Shown one piece after another: positions 45,598-58,970 of a stretch of 64,000 nt of DNA; positions within the stretch are counted from its first letter, which is position 1; the number at the start of each line of letters is the position of its first letter. The notes under the pieces are model-generated. The model made no database searches. It saw only the letters and a list, made by a program, of their open reading frames with translations, and was not told the DNA's origin. The position numbers and the translations under genes are program-made. The stretch covers positions 1 through 64,000 of the forward strand of contig NZ_JAQFIP010000012.1 of NCBI RefSeq assembly GCF_029504735.1, given 5' to 3'. The DNA comes from Ereboglobus sp. PH5-10 (GTDB lineage: Bacteria > Verrucomicrobiota > Verrucomicrobiia > Opitutales > Opitutaceae).

Positions 45598-46773
45598 TTA
45601 CAACAAATGTTTCAGCGCGGTTTCGAGGTCGGGGTGGCGGAAGTCGTAGCCGCTGTCGCGCAGCTTGGCGGGGATGGCGCGGGTGCTGGCGAGCATGGTT
45701 TCGTTGGCAAAATCGATTCCGTGGCGCAGGCGCAACAGCCAGCGGGGTGTGCGCGAGCGGCGTTTTTTGCCGAGCGCGGCGGCAAGCGTGTCAACCAATT
45801 CGGCGTTGGGCACGGGGTTGGGCGCGGTGATGTTGACGGGGCCGGCGCAGGCGTGCGTAAGGATGGAATGGTAGATGGCGGCGATGGCGTCGTCGATGCT
45901 GATCCAGCTGATCCACTGGCGTCCGTGGCCGAGCATGGCGCCGAGTTTTTTTTCAAAGTAGGGGAGCCGGGTTGCGAATGCGTCGCCATCGGGCGTGAGC
46001 ACCGTGCCGAAGCGCAGGCAGGCGACGCGCATGCCGAACTCGGCGGCGGCGTTCGCCTCGTATTCCCACCCGTGGCAGACGTCCGCGAGAAATCCGTCGC
46101 CTCGCGGGGCGTTTTCGTCGAGGAGCTTGTCGCCCTGTGAACCGTAGTAGCCGGTGGCGGAGGCGTTGAGGAGGGCGAAGGGACGCTGCTTGAGCGTGGC
46201 GAGCGCGGCGACGAGGGCGCGGGTCGCGCCGGCGCGGCTTTCCCAGATGAGGTCGCGTTGCGTCTGGTCCCATTTTGCGGCGGCGAGGCTCGCGCCGGCG
46301 AGGTTGATGACGGCGTCGATGCCGGTGAGCGCTTGCGCCAGTTGGTCGGGATTGAATCCGCCCGTCTTGGGGTCGCGCGCGAGGGGAATGACCTCGTGGT
46401 TTTGTGCCTGGAGAAAAGGTGCGAGCGCGCGGCCGATCACGCCCGAGGCGCCGGCGACGGCAATGCGCAGCCGGCGGACGGCTCCGTAGGCGGCGGTTTG
46501 CTCAATGTCGTTGCGCAGCGTGGCATGGCGGCAGGCGAGGTAGTGTTCGATTGTGGCGGGGGCGAGTTCGAGCGATTCGGGCGGGCGCAGCTCCTCGGTT
46601 ACGGTGCAGGAGGAGGTGTCGAGCGATTTGATTGCGGTTGAAAAAATTTTCAGGGGTGTGTTCGCGGCGGCCCAGTGGGGCGTGAGGCGTGTTTCCGCGC
46701 CCGGACGCGCAAGCCATGCGGTGACTTCCTCGGCGGGTCGTTCGATGCGGGTGGTGAGTGTGTGCGTGGTCAT
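45598..46773 (-). CDS. TIGR01777-family epimerase fused to an SRPBCC domain
   Basis: A 391-residue protein with two parts. Residues 1-100 look like an SRPBCC/START-type ligand-binding fold (TLTTRIERPAEEVTAWLARP; ESLELAPATIEHYLACRHAT). From about 103 an NAD-binding extended SDR follows, with VAGASGVIGRALAPFL, DAVINLAGASLAAAKW, LNASATGYYGSQGD, LRFGTVLTPDG and WISWISIDDAIAAIYH, typical of the TIGR01777 epimerase family (YfcH/SulA-like). The reaction is unknown. The SRPBCC-epimerase fusion is known in other bacteria. It lies upstream of metG and downstream of glgA on the same strand. Confidence 0.87.
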   Translation of the reverse strand: MTTHTLTTRIERPAEEVTAWLARPGAETRLTPHWAAANTPLKIFSTAIKSLDTSSCTVTEELRPPESLELAPATIEHYLACRHATLRNDIEQTAAYGAVRRLRIAVAGASGVIGRALAPFLQAQNHEVIPLARDPKTGGFNPDQLAQALTGIDAVINLAGASLAAAKWDQTQRDLIWESRAGATRALVAALATLKQRPFALLNASATGYYGSQGDKLLDENAPRGDGFLADVCHGWEYEANAAAEFGMRVACLRFGTVLTPDGDAFATRLPYFEKKLGAMLGHGRQWISWISIDDAIAAIYHSILTHACAGPVNITAPNPVPNAELVDTLAAALGKKRRSRTPRWLLRLRHGIDFANETMLASTRAIPAKLRDSGYDFRHPDLETALKHLL

Positions 46774-46798
46774 GCTTGTGGCGTTGGCGCCGTGAGGG

Positions 46799-46883
46799 CG
46801 CGCCTTGCGCGCATCCGTGTGTGCGAAAAATTATTGATGTGCGTGTTCATAAAGCGAACGGAAACCAAGGCACGCAAGGCGCG
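46799..46883. repeat. 11-bp inverted repeat after glgA
   Basis: CGCGCCTTGCG (46799-46809) and its exact inverse CGCAAGGCGCG (46873-46883) are separated by 63 bp, filling the gap between the glgA stop and the epimerase start. It may form a long-range stem in the glgA 3' UTR. Confidence 0.55.
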
Positions 46884-46886
46884 TTC

Positions 46887-48332
46887 TTACAACAATTCCG
46901 TGTAGAGGCGTTCGTAGGCGCGGGCGGCGTTGTCCCAACTGTTGTCGGTCGCCATGCCGCGAGCCTGCACGGCCGCGTAGCGGGGTTTGTCGGCGAAGAG
47001 TTTGAGCGAGCGTTGCAGGCCTTCGCGCAGCGCGTCGGCGTCGGGCGCGAAGGTGATGCCGGTGCCCGCGTCGGGCGACGCGTCGGCGTCAGTCACCGTG
47101 TCGTGGAGTCCGCCGACTTGCGTGACGAGCGGCGGCGTGCCGTAGGCGAGCGAATACATTTGGTTGAGGCCGCAGGGCTCGAAGAGCGAGGGCATCAGGA
47201 AGAAGTCGCTGCCGGCCTCGATGAGATGGCTCATGCTTTCGTCGAGGCGCATGGCGAGGCCGATCTTGCGCGGGGCGGCGGCGGCGAGGTCGCGCACGGC
47301 TTGCTCAAGGCGCTTGTCGCCGGAGCCGAGGATGACGAGGCGGCAGTCGTGGTTGAGGAAAAAATCGCGGTTGGCGAGGAGGAGCTGCACGCCCTTTTGC
47401 TCGGTCAGGCGGCAGACCATTCCGTAAACGGGAACATCGGCGGGCGCGGGATCGAGCTCCATTTTTTTCAGGAGCTCGGCGCGGCAGGTTGCTTTGCCGG
47501 AAAGGTCGGACGCGGTGTAGCTGGCGGGGATGTGCGCGTCGGTGGCGGGGTTCCAGACGGTGGTGTCGATGCCGTTGATGAGGCCGACAAGATCCTCGGC
47601 GCGCGTGGCGATGACGCCGTCGAGCCCGCAGCCGAACTCGGGCGTTTGGATTTCTTGCGCGTAACGCGGACTGACCGTGGTTACCTGGTCGGCGAAGAGG
47701 ATGCCGCCCTTGAGAAAATTCATTTGCCCGTAGTATTCGAGGCCGTCCACGCCCTTGAGTTCGTCGGGGAGGTTTGTGCGGTAGAACGAGCGCATCGGGT
47801 AGAGCCCCTGGAATGCGATGTTGTGAATGGTGAAGACGGTTTTGAGCGCGAGGGCGGTGGCGGTGCGGCGCTCGGTGTAGCGGAGGAGGAGCGGGAGCAT
47901 CGCGGCCTGCCAGTCGTGCGCGTGGACGATGTCGGCCTGGAGGTTGAGCTGGCGGAGTGTCTCGACGACGCCCTTGCAGAAGAAAATATAGCGGTGGTAA
48001 TTGTCCTCGTAGTCGCGCTCGCCGTTGCCGTAAACGCCCTTGCGGTCGAAGAGTTCGTCGCGGCAAATGAGGTAGATTTTTTGATTTGGCCGTGGCGAGA
48101 AAACGCGCACCTCGCCGCTCATGAAAACGTCGCCCATTTCGATTTTGAGGCGCAGGAGCCGTTCCGCGCCGGAGGCGTCGGGGTGATCGAGCACCGCGCG
48201 GTAGCCGGGAAGAAACACGCACACTTGGTGGCCGTGCTTTGCGAGCGTGGCGGACAGCGAGCCCGCGGCATCGGCGAGGCCGCCCGTTTTGACGTATGGA
48301 AAGAGTTCGCTCGCAACTTGAACGATTTTCAT
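46887..48332 (-). CDS. glgA: Glycogen synthase (ADP-glucose type)
   Basis: A 481-residue GT5 glycosyltransferase that extends alpha-1,4-glucan from ADP-glucose. The N-terminal KTGGLADAAGSLSATLAKHG (residues 16-35) holds the ADP-glucose-binding KxGGL motif. HDWQAAMLPLLLRY and TVFTIHNIAFQGLYP are conserved in bacterial synthases. The C-terminal catalytic E-x7-E lies in PSLFEPCGLNQMYSLAYGTP. The sequence is complete, ending AARAYERLYTELL. No other glg genes are nearby. The upstream 212-bp gap is shared with divergent uvrA. Confidence 0.96.
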   Translation of the reverse strand: MKIVQVASELFPYVKTGGLADAAGSLSATLAKHGHQVCVFLPGYRAVLDHPDASGAERLLRLKIEMGDVFMSGEVRVFSPRPNQKIYLICRDELFDRKGVYGNGERDYEDNYHRYIFFCKGVVETLRQLNLQADIVHAHDWQAAMLPLLLRYTERRTATALALKTVFTIHNIAFQGLYPMRSFYRTNLPDELKGVDGLEYYGQMNFLKGGILFADQVTTVSPRYAQEIQTPEFGCGLDGVIATRAEDLVGLINGIDTTVWNPATDAHIPASYTASDLSGKATCRAELLKKMELDPAPADVPVYGMVCRLTEQKGVQLLLANRDFFLNHDCRLVILGSGDKRLEQAVRDLAAAAPRKIGLAMRLDESMSHLIEAGSDFFLMPSLFEPCGLNQMYSLAYGTPPLVTQVGGLHDTVTDADASPDAGTGITFAPDADALREGLQRSLKLFADKPRYAAVQARGMATDNSWDNAARAYERLYTELL

Positions 48333-48544
48333 GGCCGCAAAAGCTAGGCGAGGTCCCGGGGTGTTTCCAACATCAAAAGAGTTACGCGGCGAACGAATTG
48401 ATATTTTGAAGAGTGTTTTGCAAATCGCGGGAGCCCGTTGGCTCCGGTGGCGGCGCCGGCATCTTTGCTCGCACCGGGATGTTCGCTTGCGCGTTCTTCT
48501 ACTTTGACGTTGCGGCGACTTCCGGCGAGATTGCGAGCCAGTTC

Positions 48545-51520
<2,976 letters not shown>

Positions 51521-51546
51521 GGACGCTCCAGGCGCGCCCCGCGCGT

Positions 51547-53370
51547 TCAGCTTGCGCTGCGGGCGGCGCGTTCTTGTTTGCGGCGTTCGAGGGCGCTGAG
51601 GATTTTTTTGCGGATGCGCAGGGTTTTCGGCGTCACCTCCACGAATTCGTCGGGCGCGATGTATTCGATGGCGCGCTCCAGCGAGAGGCGCACCGGCGGC
51701 GTGAGCTGGATGCCCTTGCCTTCGCCTTGGGAGCGGAAATTGGTGAGCTGCTTGGCCTTGGTCGCGTTGACAGGGATGTCCTCCTGGCGCGGGTTTTCGC
51801 CGACGATCATGCCTTCGTAAACTTCCTCGCCGGGGCCGACGAAGAGGCGTCCGCGCTCCTGGATCGAGTCGAGCGCGTAGGCGGTCGTGGTGCCGGCCTC
51901 GGTGGCGACGAGCGTGCCGGTGAGGCGCGTGGTGAGCTCGCCCGCCCAGGGGCCGTATTCCTTGAAAAGGTGGCTCATCACGCCGCGTCCGCTGGTGGCG
52001 TTGACGAGGTCGATTTCCAAGCCGATGAGTCCGCGCGTGGTGATGTTCGCCTCGATCAGCGTATAGTGCGGATGCTTTTCCATGTTCGTGATCTGGCCCT
52101 TGCGGTTGGCGAGGTTTTGCATGATCGCGCCGACGCATTCCTCGGGAATTTCGATCCAGACGTTTTCGTAGGGTTCGAGGCGCTGGCCGTTTTCATGGCG
52201 CTCGATCACGGTGGGGCGGGAGACGAGAACCTCGTAACCTTCGCGGCGCATCGTCTCGACGAGCACGGCGATTTGCATGGCGCCACGGGCCTTGATGTTG
52301 AAGACGCCCGCGGCGTCGGCATCGCTGACTTGGATGGAGATGTTTGTCTTGGCCTCCTTGTAGAGGCGGTCGCGGATTTGGCGCGAGGTGACGAGTTTGC
52401 CGTCGCGTCCGACAAGCGGGCCGTCGTTGACGGCGAGCTGCATTTCGAGCGTGGGCGGGTCGATGTCGGTGAAGGGCAGGGCGTGCGCGTCCTCGAGCGC
52501 GGCGAGCGTGTCGCCGATATCAACATCCTCGAAACCGGAGAGGCCGACGATGTCGCCCGCGGCGGCCGCGGTGGCGTCCTCGGTGCCGAGGCCGGCGTAT
52601 TCGAAGAGCTTGGTGATTTTGGCGCGGGTGCGCTGTTTGCTTTGGCTGCGAATGACCCAGACATTGTCGCCGACGGCGATTTTGCCGGCGAGGATTTTGC
52701 CGACGGCAATGCGGCCCACGTAGTCGCTCCAGTCGATGTTGGAGACGAGCATTTGGAAGGGCTGGTTGGGGCGGGCGAAGGGCGGCGGGATGTGGTCGAG
52801 GATGACGTCGAAGAGGGGCGTCATGTCCTTGCTCTCGTCGGTGAGCTTGCGCTTCATGTAGCCGTCGCGGGCGGAGCCGTAAACGACGGGCGCGTTGAAT
52901 TGCTCCTCGTTGGCGTCGAGCTCGAGGAGGAGTTCGAGCACCTGGTCGTAGATTTTTTTCGGGTCGGCGTTTTCGCGGTCAATTTTGTTGATGACGATGA
53001 CGACCTTGAGTCCGTGCTGGAGGGCCTTGCGGAGGACGAAGCGCGTCTGCGCCTGCGTGCCCTCGTAGGCGTCGACGAGGAGGAGCACGCCGTCAACCAT
53101 GCGCAGGGCGCGCTCGACTTCGCCGCCGAAATCGGCGTGGCCGGGAGTGTCGACGATGTTGATGGTCTTGCCCTGCCATTTGACGGCGGTGTTCTTGGCC
53201 TTGATAGTGATGCCTTTTTCGCGTTCGAGGTCCATCGAATCCATGGCGCGTTCGGCGACCTGCTGGTTGGCGCGGAAGGTGCCGCCGGTTTGAAGGAGCT
53301 TGTCAACGAGCGTGGTCTTGCCGTGGTCGACGTGCGCGATGATCGCGATGTTTCGGATGTTTTGATTCAT
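51547..53370 (-). CDS. typA: Translational GTPase TypA/BipA
   Basis: A 607-residue ribosome-associated GTPase of the EF-G family. The G domain has [16 protein letters not shown] (about residues 12-27), [13 protein letters not shown] in switch [17 protein letters not shown] in switch II and [15 protein letters not shown] (NKID specificity). Domain 2 contains [15 protein letters not shown] and [20 protein letters not shown]. The C-terminal BipA-specific domain has [20 protein letters not shown], then [20 protein letters not shown]. It assists ribosome assembly and stress or cold adaptation. I chose ATG 53370 ([11 protein letters not shown]), since the frame upstream lacks homology. It converges with uvrA 27 bp away. 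Confidence 0.96.
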   Translation of the reverse strand: MNQNIRNIAIIAHVDHGKTTLVDKLLQTGGTFRANQQVAERAMDSMDLEREKGITIKAKNTAVKWQGKTINIVDTPGHADFGGEVERALRMVDGVLLLVDAYEGTQAQTRFVLRKALQHGLKVVIVINKIDRENADPKKIYDQVLELLLELDANEEQFNAPVVYGSARDGYMKRKLTDESKDMTPLFDVILDHIPPPFARPNQPFQMLVSNIDWSDYVGRIAVGKILAGKIAVGDNVWVIRSQSKQRTRAKITKLFEYAGLGTEDATAAAAGDIVGLSGFEDVDIGDTLAALEDAHALPFTDIDPPTLEMQLAVNDGPLVGRDGKLVTSRQIRDRLYKEAKTNISIQVSDADAAGVFNIKARGAMQIAVLVETMRREGYEVLVSRPTVIERHENGQRLEPYENVWIEIPEECVGAIMQNLANRKGQITNMEKHPHYTLIEANITTRGLIGLEIDLVNATSGRGVMSHLFKEYGPWAGELTTRLTGTLVATEAGTTTAYALDSIQERGRLFVGPGEEVYEGMIVGENPRQEDIPVNATKAKQLTNFRSQGEGKGIQLTPPVRLSLERAIEYIAPDEFVEVTPKTLRIRKKILSALERRKQERAARSAS

Positions 53371-53524
53371 TATCGATGAGCCTGTTTTTGCTGAAAAAGA
53401 GGACAACCATGCGACGCGCGGAGGGCGGATGCAAGGATGAAGCCCCGGGGGAAAAAGATGATTCGCATTGGGTGTGGCGCAATGCGCAAGAAACTTAGGC
53501 TTCCGTTTTGCCTGAGTTTTTTGG

Positions 53525-54466
53525 ATGTTCGACGCATTCATGGCACGCGAACCGATCCAGTTTTACAACCGACACACAAAACAGCTTGAGACCGAAAAAA
53601 TCTACAAGGAGGGCTGGCTGCGCTTCACGTATGAGAATCCCGTGGGGCGTTTTTTTCTGTGGGCGTTTGTGAAGCGGAAGTTTTTTTCGTGGCACTACGG
53701 CTGGAAAATGAACTGGCGCAGCAGCGCGCGGTATGTGCTGCCCTTTGTGATCGACTACGGGCTGGAGGAGCAGCAGGGGGAGTTTGCGAGGTCGGTTTTT
53801 GATTTCAGGACGTTCAACGAGTTTTTCATGCGCGCGCTGAAACGCGAGGCGCGACCGATCGCGCCGGGCGACGACACTGCGGTGTTTCCGGCGGACGGGC
53901 GGCACTTGGTGTTTCCCGATGTGGACAAGGCCGGCGGGTTCTATGTGAAGGGCAGCAAGTTTGCGCTGGAGGATTTGCTGGGCGAGGGGCATTTGCCGGA
54001 GGCGCGGCGCGAGCTGACGCGGAAATTTGCCGGGGGCGCGATGGTGATTTCGCGATTGTGCCCCGTGGATTACCACCGGTTTCATTTCGCGGCGGCGGGC
54101 AAGGCGGGCAAGGCGCGGCTGATCAAGGGCGCGTTGTATTCGGTGCATCCGATCGCGCTGCGCCGGCGCATTGAATACCTCGTGCAAAACAAGCGCATGA
54201 TCACGCTGGTCGAGACGGATGCGTTTGGCACGATGGCGAGCATCGAGGTGGGCGCGACGAATGTCGGCTCGATTATTCAAACTTACCCGGAGGATTTTTC
54301 CGTGAAGAAGGGCGAGGAAAAGGGGCTGTTCAAATTCGGCGGCTCGTGCGTGATCACGCTTTTCGAAAAAGGCCGAATCAAGTTTGACGACGACCTGGTC
54401 GCGCAAAGCGAGTCGTGCGTGGAGACATTCGCAAAGATGGGCGACCGGCTGGGCGTGCGCGCCTGA
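53525..54466 (+). CDS. psd: Phosphatidylserine decarboxylase
   Basis: A 313-residue membrane enzyme that makes phosphatidylethanolamine from phosphatidylserine. It has the longer (PSD-B-type) layout, with DFRTFNEFFMRALKREARPI (near 95-114), ADGRHLVFPDVDKAGGFYV, LCPVDYHRFHFAAAGKAG, and the auto-cleavage region LFKFGGSCVITLFEKGRIKF near residue 272. Cleavage before Ser should give the pyruvoyl alpha chain; the motif is GGS rather than the proteobacterial LGST. The start may be ATG 53525 or ATG 53540 (MAREPIQFYN). phoH follows convergently; no pssA is nearby. Confidence 0.93.
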   Translation: MFDAFMAREPIQFYNRHTKQLETEKIYKEGWLRFTYENPVGRFFLWAFVKRKFFSWHYGWKMNWRSSARYVLPFVIDYGLEEQQGEFARSVFDFRTFNEFFMRALKREARPIAPGDDTAVFPADGRHLVFPDVDKAGGFYVKGSKFALEDLLGEGHLPEARRELTRKFAGGAMVISRLCPVDYHRFHFAAAGKAGKARLIKGALYSVHPIALRRRIEYLVQNKRMITLVETDAFGTMASIEVGATNVGSIIQTYPEDFSVKKGEEKGLFKFGGSCVITLFEKGRIKFDDDLVAQSESCVETFAKMGDRLGVRA

Positions 54467-54491
54467 AATGCGCTTGGTGCGCGCGGCGAAA

Positions 54492-55481
<990 letters not shown>

Positions 55482-55572
55482 AAAATCCGCCGCCGCGAGC
55501 GTTTTTTATTTCTCATGGATTTCATGCGCGCTTCACACTCGCTTCACATCCCGAATCCACCCTCAACCGCAC

Positions 55573-56856
55573 ATGGACAAACTTCGCCGTATTATCGTTT
55601 TGCTTTTGCTTGCAGCATGCGCCCGCGCCGCGGCCGGGGCGGCGTGGACACACGATGCCTACATCTGGCAGCGCAAGCCGACGGCCCAAGTCGATGACGC
55701 GATCCGCGCGTCAAGCGGCCATCTCAACGGCTACTGTGTTCTGGCCTCGGAAATCTCGTGGGATAAGGCGTCCCCGAAAATTGTTCGTCCCCGTTTTGAT
55801 TACGCCGGGCTCGCCGCGCTTGGAAAACCAGTCGGCCTCGCGCTCCGCATTGGCACGCGAGGCTCGGAAAAACAATTCGCGGACGCCCTGCCCCAAATTG
55901 TCGCCGAGGCCTCCGCGCTACTCGAATCCGCGCGCAACGCCGGACTCGCGCCGTCCGAGCTTCAAATCGACTTCGATTGCCCCGAGTCGAAACTCGGCCT
56001 TTACCGCGGTTGGCTCGCCGCGCTCAAAACCGCCGCGGGTGAAACTCCGCTTACCTTCACCGCATTGCCCTGCTGGCTCCAGCATGAGCGGGAGTTTGTC
56101 GACCTCGCGCGCGCGGCCGACGGCTTTGTGCTGCAAGTTCACTCCCTCGACAAACCCCGCGCAATCGACGACACATTCACGCTCTGCGAGCCTGGCGCGG
56201 CCCTGCACTGGTGCCGTGGCGCCGACGGGCTCGCGGCGCGCGCAGGCACCCGCTTTCGCGTCGCGCTGCCCACCTACGGCTACACGCTCGGGTTTGATGA
56301 CAAGGGCCGCTTCATCGGGCTCGCCGCGGAAACCCCTCGCGACTGGCCGCCGGGCGCGCAACTGCGCACCGTGCGTTCCGATCCCCGCGCGATGCAGGCG
56401 CTCGCGCAAACACTCGCCGCGGAAAAACTGCCCCGCGCCACCGGCATCATCTGGTTTCGACTGCCCGCCGAAAACGACCGGCTCGCATGGACCGGGAAAA
56501 CATTTTCCGCTGTCATTGAAGGCGGGGAGATAATCTCGCATCTCGCAGTTGAAATCCATCGCGCCAAACCCGGTCTTGCGGAAATCGTCATCATCAATCG
56601 CGGGCACACGACCGAGCCGCTTCCGCAGCGGGTGAAAATCACATGGAGCGGCGATGCCAGTCTGGAGTCGCGGGACGGGCTTGGCGGATATAGTTTTTAT
56701 TATGACCGCGACGATCCCCGCGCGCTCGTCGGCATGAGATCGCTTGCGTCGACAGAAATCGCCCCCGGGCACAGTCGTGTCATTGGCTGGGTTCGCTTCG
56801 ATTCTCCCGACAAAAAACCAATCACCAATATTTCCATCAATGCCACGATTCCTTGA
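55573..56856 (+). CDS. Secreted DUF3142 protein
   Basis: A 427-residue protein with a signal peptide (MDKLRRIIVLLLLAACARAAAGA). The mature sequence matches DUF3142: WTHDAYIWQRKPTAQVDDAI, then FDYAGLAALGKPVGLALRIG, QIDFDCPESKLGLYRGWLAA, LPCWLQHEREFVDLARAADG, VALPTYGYTLGFDDKG and GIIWFRLPAENDRLAW. The repeated strand-helix units with an internal IDFDCP motif suggest a TIM-barrel glycoside-hydrolase-like fold, but no activity is known to me. The C-terminal 110 residues look like a separate beta domain (KPGLAEIVIINRGHT). The next gene starts 13 bp later, so the two form an operon. Confidence 0.83.
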   Translation: MDKLRRIIVLLLLAACARAAAGAAWTHDAYIWQRKPTAQVDDAIRASSGHLNGYCVLASEISWDKASPKIVRPRFDYAGLAALGKPVGLALRIGTRGSEKQFADALPQIVAEASALLESARNAGLAPSELQIDFDCPESKLGLYRGWLAALKTAAGETPLTFTALPCWLQHEREFVDLARAADGFVLQVHSLDKPRAIDDTFTLCEPGAALHWCRGADGLAARAGTRFRVALPTYGYTLGFDDKGRFIGLAAETPRDWPPGAQLRTVRSDPRAMQALAQTLAAEKLPRATGIIWFRLPAENDRLAWTGKTFSAVIEGGEIISHLAVEIHRAKPGLAEIVIINRGHTTEPLPQRVKITWSGDASLESRDGLGGYSFYYDRDDPRALVGMRSLASTEIAPGHSRVIGWVRFDSPDKKPITNISINATIP

Positions 56857-56869
56857 GCAACACCATCGC

Positions 56870-58936
56870 ATGCGGGCCGTCGTTATTGCCGCCGCCTGCT
56901 TCCTCATTCCGCACGCTCGCGCCTGCGGCCCCGACTTTCCAAACGCTTATCTCGCCGAGGGCAGCGTGAGCCTGCTGTCGGCGCCCGAGGGGTATTTTGC
57001 CGCGGAGATTGAGAAAATCGCGCCGCGTAAAAAAGACGCCGCCGCCGCCGATTCGGGCGCCGCCCTTGTCATTGCGGCCAACAAGGCCAAGCGCGAAAAC
57101 GAGCTCACCGAAACCGGCGTTCTCCGCATGGAGCTTGCCAGGCGCGGTTATGCGCAAGAGCGCGTCGACGCGCTGGCCGGCAGGCTGGAGTCCGCGCGCG
57201 CGACCATTTTTGCGGAGGACTGGGCCAGCCCGCCGGTGTTCCCCGGCGACATGCCCGCGGAGTTTGCCCTCTATTTGAACGGAGCTTTCGCATATTGGAA
57301 AGGCGATCATGGAACCGCGGACAAATGTTGGAAAACACTGCTCGCGCTTCCCGCTGAAGAACGCCGCCACTACACGGTCAACGCCGCCTACATGCTTGGC
57401 CGTCTTCGCGTGCCCGACGCGCAAGGGGAAGGCCTTCCCGAGCGCCAGTCGATGTCCGTGGAGGCCATGCACGAAATGCTCCACGGCGTGAAGTGGTTCC
57501 AACAAACCCGCGATGCCGCCGAAGCCGGATTCGACGATATTTCGGATCTCGCTCAAGCGAGTCTCGGCTGGGAGGCGCGCGCGCATTTCTTCAACGGTTA
57601 CAGCACCGAGGCCATTCACCTTTACCTGCGGCAGCACGCCGCGGGGGATCACCGCGGCGCCGTGCTTTCCCTGCGCGCCGTCGCCCGCGACGCATTTGAA
57701 TCCGCGGATTCCGAGGATGGCGCCAGGCACCTTCGGCAGCTCGCGCGGGACGAAAAATCCCGCCGCGTGCTGACACTTTATCTGCTCGCCCGTTTTGGCC
57801 TTTTCCCGTGGTTCGATTATGAGGCCGGAAAAAAACTGGACCGCCAATCCCGCATCTGGGCGGGGATTTTGGACGAGGCGGAACTTCGCGACGTGCCCGA
57901 CACCGACCGCCTCGCGTGGCTCGCCTATCAGGCCGGTCGTTTCGATCTTGCCGCGCAATGGCTCAAGAGCGCCTCCGATTCCTCCGTGCCCGCAAACTGG
58001 ATACGCGCCAAGCTCGCGTTGCGCTCGGGCGACGCAGTGCGTGCCGGAGGGCTTCTCGAAAAAGTCACGTCCAGTCCCGGGCTTGTCGGCGGGGCGCGCC
58101 CGGTCGCATGGGCGGATTTGGGGCGCGTTCGCATGGGCGCGGGCAAATATGCCGGGGCGCTTGATGCGTTTTTGCGCGGCGGGCACTGGCAGGACTGCGC
58201 CTACATCGCCGAGCGCGTGCTCGCGCTCGACGAGTTGATGGCGTTCGTGGATGAGCATTGTCCTCAACAAACCGGAACAGATGAGCGGCAATTTTTCCCG
58301 GTTGCCGAAGAGCGCGAGGAGCAGGATGAGAAAGCTCTGCGCAACGAACTTCGCCACCTGCTCGCGCGGCGACTGGCGCGGGCGAACAAGCCGGAGGATG
58401 CGAGGGAATATTTTCCCGAAAAGTTGCGGCAAATCCATGCCGCTTATGTGGATGATGTGCGCGCCGGTTTTAACGGGGAGCTCGCGCCCGGCGAGCGCGC
58501 AAAGGCATTTTGGAACGCGGCGGCGAGCCTGCGCGAAAATGGCATGGCGTTGCTCGGCACGGAACTGGCGCCGGACTATTCCATTTGGGGCGGCAATTTC
58601 GAGTGGAGTCCGATCGCCGGGGCGCGACGGGATAAGTTGCGACGCGGGGGCGGCCTTGGCGCGCCGACCGAGGATGAGCTCAAGCGTGTCGAAGCGCACG
58701 CGGTTCCGCGGAAGCGTTTTCACTATCGATATCGCGCGGCGGATCTCGGGTGGTGGGCTGCGTCGCTCATGCCGAATGACTCCGACGAGACCGCGCGCAT
58801 GCTCAACACCGCCGGCGGCTGGATCAAAAAACGCGATCCGGGGGAGGCCAACCGGTTTTATCGGGCGCTGGTGATTCGCTGTCCAAACACCGCCCTTGGC
58901 AAACAAGCCGTCGCGCGCGGCTGGTTTCCGGAATAG
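56870..58936 (+). CDS. Large secreted helical-repeat protein paired with DUF3142
   Basis: A 688-residue protein with a signal peptide (MRAVVIAAACFLIPHARA, then a mature N-terminus CGPDFPNAYLAEGS). The rest is mostly helical and TPR/Sel1-like, with repeats such as YLNGAFAYWKGDHGTADKCW, LAYQAGRFDLAAQWLKSASD and WADLGRVRMGAGKYAGALDA. The ACGPDFP N-terminus and the NRFYRALVIRCPNTALGKQA tail recur, from memory, in other secreted proteins found beside DUF3142 genes; function is unknown. I chose ATG 56870, 13 bp after the preceding stop; ATG 56840 overlaps that gene. The two products probably act in the same envelope process. Confidence 0.72.
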   Translation: MRAVVIAAACFLIPHARACGPDFPNAYLAEGSVSLLSAPEGYFAAEIEKIAPRKKDAAAADSGAALVIAANKAKRENELTETGVLRMELARRGYAQERVDALAGRLESARATIFAEDWASPPVFPGDMPAEFALYLNGAFAYWKGDHGTADKCWKTLLALPAEERRHYTVNAAYMLGRLRVPDAQGEGLPERQSMSVEAMHEMLHGVKWFQQTRDAAEAGFDDISDLAQASLGWEARAHFFNGYSTEAIHLYLRQHAAGDHRGAVLSLRAVARDAFESADSEDGARHLRQLARDEKSRRVLTLYLLARFGLFPWFDYEAGKKLDRQSRIWAGILDEAELRDVPDTDRLAWLAYQAGRFDLAAQWLKSASDSSVPANWIRAKLALRSGDAVRAGGLLEKVTSSPGLVGGARPVAWADLGRVRMGAGKYAGALDAFLRGGHWQDCAYIAERVLALDELMAFVDEHCPQQTGTDERQFFPVAEEREEQDEKALRNELRHLLARRLARANKPEDAREYFPEKLRQIHAAYVDDVRAGFNGELAPGERAKAFWNAAASLRENGMALLGTELAPDYSIWGGNFEWSPIAGARRDKLRRGGGLGAPTEDELKRVEAHAVPRKRFHYRYRAADLGWWAASLMPNDSDETARMLNTAGGWIKKRDPGEANRFYRALVIRCPNTALGKQAVARGWFPE

Positions 58937-58970
58937 GGCTTTTTACCCCGCGAAATCTTGAGGCGAGCCT

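Noticed and set aside
46758-48347. A 529-codon plus-strand frame opposite glgA
   Set aside because: Shadow of GlgA, with Glu/Val-rich composition and no motif.
51574-53379. A 601-codon plus-strand frame opposite typA
   Set aside because: Shadow of TypA; the minus strand carries all GTPase motifs.
56837-58906. A 689-codon minus-strand frame opposite the secreted helical-repeat gene
   Set aside because: No signal peptide or domain; the plus-strand frame has both operon context and a signal peptide.
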